From Bacteroidetes bacterium SW_9_63_38 (GTDB lineage: Bacteria > Bacteroidota > Rhodothermia > Rhodothermales > Salinibacteraceae), in assembly GCA_003022435.1 (NCBI GenBank), contig PXUA01000001.1, positions 1-64,000 of the forward strand: DNA of 64,000 bases, written 5' to 3'. Below the pieces are notes generated by a model. It saw only the letters and a list, made by a program, of their open reading frames with translations. It was not told the DNA's origin and ran no database searches. The position numbers and the translations under genes are program-made. Below, piece by piece: positions 58,033 through 64,000 of the stretch (position 1 is its first letter; each line of letters opens with the position of its first letter).

Positions 58033-58113
58033 CCGTATTGCGCCGTATTGCGTATTTCGTAATGCGTACGGGGAACCGGCCTAGGATACGAAATACGGAA
58101 TGCGCAATATCGC
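58033..58113 (-). repeat. Quasi-palindromic CGTATTG element between accB and accC
   Basis: Left arm (58033-58069) of CCGTATTGCGCCGTATTGCG and TATTTCGTAATGCGTAC units, right arm (58085-58113) of GATACGAAATACGGAATGCG and CAATATCG units. The two arms pair imperfectly over about 28 bp. Same family and orientation as the copy between ilvB and ilvN. Confidence 0.75.
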
Positions 58114-58167
58114 CTCCCAAAAGCGCCCCTCCGCTTCGGAATTGAAGCGACGACGGCCGACGCTCTT

Positions 58168-58770
<603 letters not shown>

Positions 58771-58925
58771 CGTCTGGTGGATGTCTTCAAAAGAACCTGC
58801 GGGCCCGCATCCCCTCCATCCCTCCGGCGCCGTATTCGGACCGATGCGGTGCTTGAACAAGCGGACTGCAAGTGGTCGGCGGGCGAGGCCTCCCTCCGAC
58901 ATTAGGAGGCCCTTCGAGCCCCCCG

Positions 58926-59510
58926 CTATACCGTCGGCCCCTCGGCCTCCGACACGCGCGTCTCGTACTCGCCCGTCTTCGTGTTGACGCGGATCACATC
59001 GCCCTCGTTGATGAAGAGCGGCACGTCGACGGTGGCGCCGCTCTGGAGCGTGGCGGGCTTGTCGCCGCCCTGTGCCGTGTCCCCCTTCACGCCCGGCGTG
59101 GTCTCAACAACCTCCAATTCCACCTTCAAGGGCATCTCCGTGCGGAGCGGCTCCTCGGTATCACTCCGGAAGAGAATATCCACACACCCCCCCTCCTTCA
59201 GGAACTCGCGTCCTTCGACCTGATCCGGTGGCATCGAGAATTGCTCGTAGTTCTCGTTGTCCATGAAGTGAAGGCCGTAGTCGTCCTCGTAGAGATACTG
59301 GTGCTCGCGCCGCTCCACACGCACCTCGTCAACCTCGGCCCCGGCCCGGAAGGTCTCCTCCACCTCGTGGCCGTCCTTTACGTTCTTGAGCGTCGTGCGC
59401 ACGAACGCACCCCCCTTACCGGGCTTGACGTGCAGGAAGTCAGCGATCTCCCAGAGATCGTCCTTCCAGATGAACGTCATGCCGTTTCGGAAATCACTGG
59501 TGTCCGCCAT
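58926..59510 (-). CDS. efp: Elongation factor P
   Basis: 194 residues. EF-P relieves ribosome stalling at polyproline. N-terminal KOW-like domain with the modified-loop sequence [12 protein letters not shown]; the tip residue is Lys32, so an EpmA-type lysyl modification (not rhamnosylation of Arg) is expected. Two OB-like domains follow, ending in [20 protein letters not shown]. First gene of efp-accB-accC. Full length. Confidence 0.95.
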   Translation of the reverse strand: MADTSDFRNGMTFIWKDDLWEIADFLHVKPGKGGAFVRTTLKNVKDGHEVEETFRAGAEVDEVRVERREHQYLYEDDYGLHFMDNENYEQFSMPPDQVEGREFLKEGGCVDILFRSDTEEPLRTEMPLKVELEVVETTPGVKGDTAQGGDKPATLQSGATVDVPLFINEGDVIRVNTKTGEYETRVSEAEGPTV

Positions 59511-60152
59511 ACGGGTGTAGCGAGTCCATTCAAAAAGAACGGATGAACAATATATTGCGCCGCGGGCTGTGGTGTCAATGCCCTGCGCCGAGCCGGAAAT
59601 ACGGCCACAACATTTTATGTGAAAACCGGTGCGCCCGCATTGTTGCAGAACGCGGCCGCTCCCATTATTAATTCACGCCCGTAAGAGAGACGTAAATACG
59701 CCTTCAGAACCTGCTTTGTGAGCGGGGACGTCGCCGAGACATGGTGGGCGAAGCCGCAAAATGGTGCCCAGATGCAACCTAGGCACACTGGTGTGCCAGA
59801 GCGGAGCTACCAGGGAGGAGATCTCAGATCTCCAATGCAGAAGCCATTTTGCGCGAGATCCACAAAGTCGCAGCGCCCTGAGCAAGGAGATCCCAGATCT
59901 CCAGCGAAGAAGTACTCCTGGAGCGGCAGTGAACGTCTCGCCAAACAGGTTCCCAATCCTTGGTGCGAATGATTTTCATATTGCCAGAGAGGAGCCTATC
60001 ATCCTTCTGCCAACTGAAGAAACTCGGCCTGATTGAGTAAAGTCATTCCGCCCTTCCGGGCGAGGCATTCTCTGATGACTCCGTAACAACTGGAAGAAGC
60101 AAAATTCCACAATCTGGATTGACACAACCAGGGTCCTATGTATGGTCTATTC
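59511..60152. other. Intergenic region at the edge of the ParA/AlbA_2 island
   Basis: About 640 nt, AT-richer than the flanks. It contains a TATATT-like promoter element for efp near 59550 (minus strand), the palindrome GGCACACTGGTGTGCC (59782-59797), and the dispersed repeat described separately. From 59950 to 60152 no feature is recognised. Confidence 0.45.
59817..59902 (-). repeat. Dispersed repeat copy 2 bounded by GGAGATC palindromes
   Basis: The palindrome GGAGATCTCAGATCTCC (59817-59833) and the near-identical GGAGATCCCAGATCTCC (59886-59902) bound a 52-nt centre. The centre, reverse-complemented, matches 46549-46600 beside the CDF remnant (CTTGCTC, GCGCTGCGACTT, GTGGATCTCG). Two copies in opposite orientation about 13 kb apart suggest a small mobile or once-mobile element. 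Confidence 0.6.
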
Positions 60153-61196
60153 TCACGAATCAGTGTGGCCTTGAGCAGCTAAACGGCTCGGGCGGGTTCC
60201 AATACGCCTGCTTATTTCATCGGCCAAATCCTTGAAATCCGCGTACGTGTCCTTTGCTGCTTGAGCGTGAGCCCCGATTGCACCATCCGCATACTTTAGC
60301 TTAAACATTGGCTTCCGGGCCTCTTGAGCCAATGGCATCAAACTCCGGTAATGCTTCAGCAAGGCAAGACAGTGATGATCGGATCTCACATCCACAGACT
60401 CATCAGGGAGCTCTTCTAATATTTCTTCTCTGTAGACATTAGGCATCCGTCCTATCCAGCGTCTGTATGCCTTCGCAGGCCTATCGAGACGAACCGAGTG
60501 TTGCTGAACGGTATAACCGACAGGTTGCATCTTTCCCTCCGGTAAAGAAAGATCTTGAGCCGGGTTCTTATTCAGACGGTCGTTCCATTGCTCCCTCCAC
60601 TTTCGGAGTGTGGGCCCAAGATTCCGCATTCCCTTAATGGAGAAGAGATCAGGAGCGAGCGGAATTACAACGTAATCAGCAGCAATCAGAGCTGAACGAT
60701 TGATTGCACCCAAATTGGGCCCCAGGTCCATGAGCACCAGATCGGCTTCATGTTGCCGAGCTGCCTGCTGCATGATGCGCCAGAAGGCAGACGCAACTCT
60801 GAATGCTCGTTCCTCTCCGTCCGCACACCTTGGCCAGGCGCCTGCCAACTGATCTTCGAATTTTGAGAGGGAAAGATCTCCCGATAGTAAAGCTAAGTTT
60901 TCGGAGAGAGAATCAGCTTCTATGTGTTCCAAAACCGGGTCCGCCACATCTCCTACTCCCCGAATCAGCGGCTGCACACATTCGTAGATCGTGTCTGCCT
61001 CATCTCCGTACTCAAAAACGACTGATTCGAGACGATCCTCCTTCAGAAACGTCGCCGTCAGGTTTGCCTGCGGGTCTAAATCTGCTGCCAACACCCGCCA
61101 GTCGTTGTCCGCATACATCCAAGCGAGGTGATATATAAGAGAAGTTTTTCCGACCCCTCCTTTATTATTGAAGAATGAGATTACGGGTGCACTCAT
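60153..61196 (-). CDS. ParA-family ATPase
   Basis: 347 residues. Deviant Walker A NNKGGVGKTSL at 10-20, Walker A' region LAADLDPQANLTATFL, and switch II MDLGPNLGAINRSALIAADY, then VVIPLAPDLFSIKGMRNL. This is the MinD/ParA fold used in DNA or protein segregation. No parB or centromere-like repeat is adjacent. The ATG overlaps the stop of the upstream AlbA_2 gene by four nt (ATGA), so the two are translationally coupled. Codon use is less GC-biased than in neighbouring genes, indicating acquisition. Confidence 0.85.
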   Translation of the reverse strand: MSAPVISFFNNKGGVGKTSLIYHLAWMYADNDWRVLAADLDPQANLTATFLKEDRLESVVFEYGDEADTIYECVQPLIRGVGDVADPVLEHIEADSLSENLALLSGDLSLSKFEDQLAGAWPRCADGEERAFRVASAFWRIMQQAARQHEADLVLMDLGPNLGAINRSALIAADYVVIPLAPDLFSIKGMRNLGPTLRKWREQWNDRLNKNPAQDLSLPEGKMQPVGYTVQQHSVRLDRPAKAYRRWIGRMPNVYREEILEELPDESVDVRSDHHCLALLKHYRSLMPLAQEARKPMFKLKYADGAIGAHAQAAKDTYADFKDLADEISRRIGTRPSRLAAQGHTDS

Positions 61197-62242
61197 GACT
61201 CTTTTCGGATCGTGACCAAGACACACGAGTCGTCGAGTGTAAACTCAGGCTTGGGATTGCCATTCTCCTTTAGAGCGCGTCGTGCTGTAGGAATTCCAGC
61301 TCCAAAACGCTGAACGTACCCCAAATTTTTCATCACTTCAGCAAGGTGTGGATTCCGATAGTCCGTGCCCCCCGGCTGTCCAAAATTTTCCTGCGTAACT
61401 TGTCCGAACGGACCACCAGGATTATTGATCTCGACTCGGTCGTTGAACCAAGTCACTCGAACTGGAGCACCTGTCGAATCGTGATCACGATGCAGTATAG
61501 CATTGCGAGCTAGCTGCTGCAATGCGGGAAGCGGATAATTCTGATCACGCTGTTCACGATCTTCCGAAACGAAATCCGACGCTGCCTCCAAGTGCGCACG
61601 CATTTTTTCATCCAGCCGTTCAAGCATTTCAGGGAGCGGACCATCTATTTCAGACTGATCTTTAATTGGATCATCGAGTTCGGTACCGTCTATGCGGAGA
61701 AATTGCACGTAGGCACCCGGCACATATCGTCTCGGATCGACCCCAACGGTAATCACTCCAAGAACAGTCGGAGTAAACTCGGGACCAGGAGTCGCAAACC
61801 GAGCTGAAGCCATTTTTTCCTCGATAGATCGTCCATTAGCATTATCTGAAGGAGAACCAATATTCAGAAGGTACTCTCTCTCGAATAGATCGAGAGCTAG
61901 CTCATTCAAATCTGCTGAAGGAAGCGGACGCAAATCGAAAGAAAGATCGTGAGCACGACGTTTTTCATTAAGACGCCGCTCTTCCTGGTCCGAAGCTACA
62001 CCACGGCGCGGACCGACACGAATCCATACTTTTCCTTTATGGCGAACAGGAGGAGCATCTGAAGGCTTCACAATCACAACAGCAAGATCACATCCGTTTA
62101 TCGTCTTCTTCTGAACAGTCATGGAGGGAAACGGCACGATGTTGCCGTTCGAACGAATGGCAGCCAGTTCTTGAAGATTTTCGTCGGTCGGAGAAAAATC
62201 ACCTGCACAACTACCATCGTCCTCAACACCGACAAATAACAC
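61193..62242 (-). CDS. AlbA_2 (Schlafen-type) putative DNA/RNA-binding protein
   Basis: From the GTG at 62242 the protein has 349 residues: VLFVGVEDDGSCAG, then the rest of the AlbA_2 domain, a central region, and a C-terminal ATPase-like/winged-helix part (NAILHRDHDSTGAPVRVTWF, RVEINNPGGPFGQVTQENFG, PHLAEVMKNLGYVQRFGAGI). The frame stays open upstream to a TAA at 62402-62404 and there encodes the missing start of AlbA_2 (SDRVERKASLSNKSAISKAI, CAFANDLPDHQEPG), yet contains no ATG, GTG or TTG. So either a rare start codon is used or the 5' end is damaged. Forms an operon with the ParA gene. Confidence 0.72.
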   Translation of the reverse strand: MLFVGVEDDGSCAGDFSPTDENLQELAAIRSNGNIVPFPSMTVQKKTINGCDLAVVIVKPSDAPPVRHKGKVWIRVGPRRGVASDQEERRLNEKRRAHDLSFDLRPLPSADLNELALDLFEREYLLNIGSPSDNANGRSIEEKMASARFATPGPEFTPTVLGVITVGVDPRRYVPGAYVQFLRIDGTELDDPIKDQSEIDGPLPEMLERLDEKMRAHLEAASDFVSEDREQRDQNYPLPALQQLARNAILHRDHDSTGAPVRVTWFNDRVEINNPGGPFGQVTQENFGQPGGTDYRNPHLAEVMKNLGYVQRFGAGIPTARRALKENGNPKPEFTLDDSCVLVTIRKES

Positions 62243-62442
62243 ACCTGGCTCCTGATGGTCTGGAAGGTCATTGGCAAAGGCACATATGGCTTTGCTGATG
62301 GCACTCTTGTTTGAGAGTGACGCCTTACGTTCGACTCTATCTGACTCCTGATCGGACAGTAATTCAGAAAGCTCTTGATCCGTCGTGGTGTTGACCTGTT
62401 TTTACGAACCTCTACAATTGAAGAGAAAGAAGTGCGACTCCG

Positions 62443-63210
62443 CTACCGAAACGGCTTTTCTTTGCTCAACACGTCCGGCAGATCTGAGACGCCGAACGGT
62501 CCTTGCCGATAGCGAAACGGCTCGCCGTAAGTGGCCCCCACGCGGTAGCCGTAGGTCCGAGCGCGCGCCTCCACCCACTCAAAGAACTCAGGATTCGATA
62601 CGAACGTCTCCGGCTCGTCCGTCTCCGGCTCGTAGTCCGGGTTGAAGAACTGCGACTTGAAGGCCTGCAGCGCGTCGATGCGCTGATCCCAAACCGACGT
62701 CACGTCCACCACGAGCGTGGGCTCAAACGGAATGGCCTGCATGTAGTGGAGCACATGGTGAGGCCGCCACGGCTCCTGCGCTTCGCCATCGGCCCCTTCC
62801 GTCTCAATCTCTTTCAGCCCGCTGTAGAAAAGGGCGTCGGTGGCCAGGTCCGCCGCATCGCTGTGATCCGGATGGCGCGTGTCCTCGGCGTTGACGAGCA
62901 CGATGTCCGGCCGGTAGCGACGCACCACCTCAATCACACGCCGCTGGTTGGCCTTCGAATTCCGGATGTCGCCGTCCATCATCCCCAGATTCTCGCGGGC
63001 GGACAAGCTCATAATCTCCGACGCCCGGTCGGCCTCCTCCATCCGTAGCTCCGGGGTGCCGCGCGATCCGAGCTGTCCTTTCGTAAAGTCGACGATGCCT
63101 ACGTCATATCCCTGCTGGGCGAGCAGGCACATCGTTCCGCCCGCACACAACTCCACGTCGTCGGGGTGAGCGGCAATAGCAAGCACGTCGAGCGTAGGCG
63201 TGTTGGACAT
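62443..63210 (-). CDS. bshB1: Bacillithiol biosynthesis deacetylase
   Basis: 255 residues of the LmbE/PIG-L zinc deacetylase family. Zinc motif AIAAHPDDVELCAGG near the N-terminus and DTRHPDHSDAADLATDALFY with the second His set. The stretch TKGQLGSRGTPELRMEEADR and the C-terminal GEPFRYRQGPFGVSDLPDVL are BshB1-like. It deacetylates GlcNAc-malate. bshC is in the same window at 26457-28094. The start at 63210 is chosen for the family N-terminus; the open frame continues upstream without similarity. Confidence 0.88.
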   Translation of the reverse strand: MSNTPTLDVLAIAAHPDDVELCAGGTMCLLAQQGYDVGIVDFTKGQLGSRGTPELRMEEADRASEIMSLSARENLGMMDGDIRNSKANQRRVIEVVRRYRPDIVLVNAEDTRHPDHSDAADLATDALFYSGLKEIETEGADGEAQEPWRPHHVLHYMQAIPFEPTLVVDVTSVWDQRIDALQAFKSQFFNPDYEPETDEPETFVSNPEFFEWVEARARTYGYRVGATYGEPFRYRQGPFGVSDLPDVLSKEKPFR

Positions 63211-63773
63211 GGTTGTAAGACGTTGAGTGGCAAAATACGACGTGGAATAATTTTGACGAGGACAAGCAAGACAGTTCCTAGAAATGCCCACGTTCCCATC
63301 CGCACTATTCCGTTTCGTACCGGTGTCAAACCACGATACGCGTTCCCTCCCGCTCGGGCCGGCGTCTTCGGACCCGTCGGACGTGCCCCCGGCCTCCAGG
63401 ACTGTGCTCGCTCCCTCTACCGACGGGCCCGGCGGGACTATCGACAGGCCGGATGTCCGTACGGAAAAACGGACGAAGCGATGCTGGTCTGGCATTCCCT
63501 CTCCGATGATGCGTCCGGGCCGTCGCCCGTAACCGGGAAGAGCGAATCCGGACCGTCCTCTTCCCACTGCAGTGCTCCTCGTACCACTTCCGACCCATGA
63601 TGTCCGGTTTTCCTCCAACGGGGGCGACAGGATCCGTCACACTGTACTTCCCATAACCTTCTAACTCTCAACCCCTTAACGTTTCCCGTTCGAGGAGAGG
63701 GCAGTTCGGCTTGACAAAATCAGCCGTCTACGGAATTCCGCCCTCCCCAATTGGAATCCGTATCAGCACCAAT
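63211..63773. other. Intergenic region between leuS and bshB1, no feature recognised
   Basis: About 560 nt. Frames on both strands are open but lack family pattern or start context. A TTGACA hexamer occurs at 63712-63717, but on the strand opposite to both neighbouring genes and without a good -10 box. It should hold the leuS 3' end signals and the bshB1 promoter. Confidence 0.4.
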
Positions 63774-64000
63774 TTAGCTGGTGACGAAATTGACAATCTG
63801 ACCGGGCACGAAAATCTCGCGCTGAACGGTCGCTCCTTCTAGGTGGCGCGCGACGTTCTCGTTCTCCTTGGCCGTCGCGATGACGTCCTTTTCTTCGGCG
63901 TCGGCGGACACCTCAATGGTGGCGCGCACGGTGCCGTCCACCTGCACGGGCATCTCCACCACCTCCTTGTGGAGCAGCGCTTCTTCGTATTCGGGCCAGT
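63774..64000 (-). CDS. leuS: Leucyl-tRNA synthetase, C-terminal part (runs off the window)
   Basis: The last 75 codons of a longer minus-strand gene. The sequence VVEMPVQVDGTVRATIEVSA, then VARHLEGATVQREIFVPGQI and VNFVTS, is the ending of the class I leucyl-tRNA synthetase after the anticodon-binding domain (usually VQVNGKVR...I.VPGKLVN.V). Start and catalytic domain lie beyond position 64000. The stop TAA is at 63774-63776. Confidence 0.85.
   Translation of the reverse strand, partial: WPEYEEALLHKEVVEMPVQVDGTVRATIEVSADAEEKDVIATAKENENVARHLEGATVQREIFVPGQIVNFVTS

Noticed and set aside
59817-59902. Two near-identical palindromic repeats around a 52-nt centre, considered as a minimal CRISPR
   Set aside because: Only two units, the centre is itself repeated at 46.5 kb, repeats are too short and no cas gene is nearby.
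63326-63640. Several overlapping ORFs between bshB1 and leuS
   Set aside because: All are shadow frames of GC-rich spacer without conserved motifs.

Overview
The window reads as chromosomal DNA from a halophilic member of the Rhodothermota, close to Salinibacter. The reasons are high GC, strongly Asp/Glu-rich proteins, frequent GTG starts, few clear Shine-Dalgarno sites, and Bacteroidetes-type families (STN-type TonB receptor with DUF4249 lipoprotein and FecR, bacillithiol genes). The organism call is inference from sequence style; no database was consulted.

Layout. 1-7.7 kb (mostly +): accA, a thioesterase, an AcuC-like deacetylase, an RlpA lipoprotein (-), a DUF3177-like membrane protein, a CcmF-type haem lyase and an SRPBCC protein. 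7.7-23 kb (+): a nearly complete branched-chain amino-acid cluster, ilvB-ilvN-ilvC-leuB-leuA-leuC-leuD-ilvD-cimA, behind a long structured leader. It is interrupted by a four-helix-bundle (S23/IVS) gene on the other strand, a broken isochorismatase-family gene and a methyltransferase. CimA supplies 2-oxobutyrate precursors without threonine, so the cluster serves Ile, Val and Leu. 23-28 kb: small housekeeping genes, a CnoX-like thioredoxin, an HD hydrolase and bshC. 28-34.9 kb (-): BFN nuclease, hisC, hisD, purine nucleoside phosphorylase, AI-2E-family permease, recX. 35-42 kb (-): a cell-surface signalling and uptake locus (ECF sigma factor, Tat-exported metallo-beta-lactamase-fold enzyme, FecR, TonB receptor, DUF4249 lipoprotein). 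42-49 kb: a small acidic protein gene with a strong terminator, an envelope protein, recQ, a broken cation-efflux gene, and a LysM transglycosylase. 48.7-59.5 kb (-): prmC, acyP, a redoxin, nadD, bamD, a TPR/periplasmic-binding protein, guaA, gcvH, accC, accB, efp. 59.5-62.4 kb: an AT-richer island with a ParA ATPase and an AlbA_2 (Schlafen-type) protein. 62.4-64 kb (-): bshB1 and the 3' end of leuS.

The least ordinary content is non-coding or accessory. (1) The ilvB leader can fold into mutually exclusive terminator and antiterminator forms next to a run of Leu/Val/Ile codons. (2) A family of low-complexity quasi-palindromes (CGTATTG / GTGATGC / CAACGC / GAATTTC flavours) sits mainly between adjacent co-directional genes, and copies flank the four-helix-bundle gene inserted between leuC and leuD. 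(3) A dispersed repeat of about 90 bp is shared between a decayed cation-efflux gene at 46.5 kb and the edge of the ParA/AlbA_2 island at 59.8 kb. (4) The AlbA_2 gene has an open frame beyond its only standard start codon. (5) A motif of about 22 nt is shared upstream of accA, ilvB and a small acidic gene.
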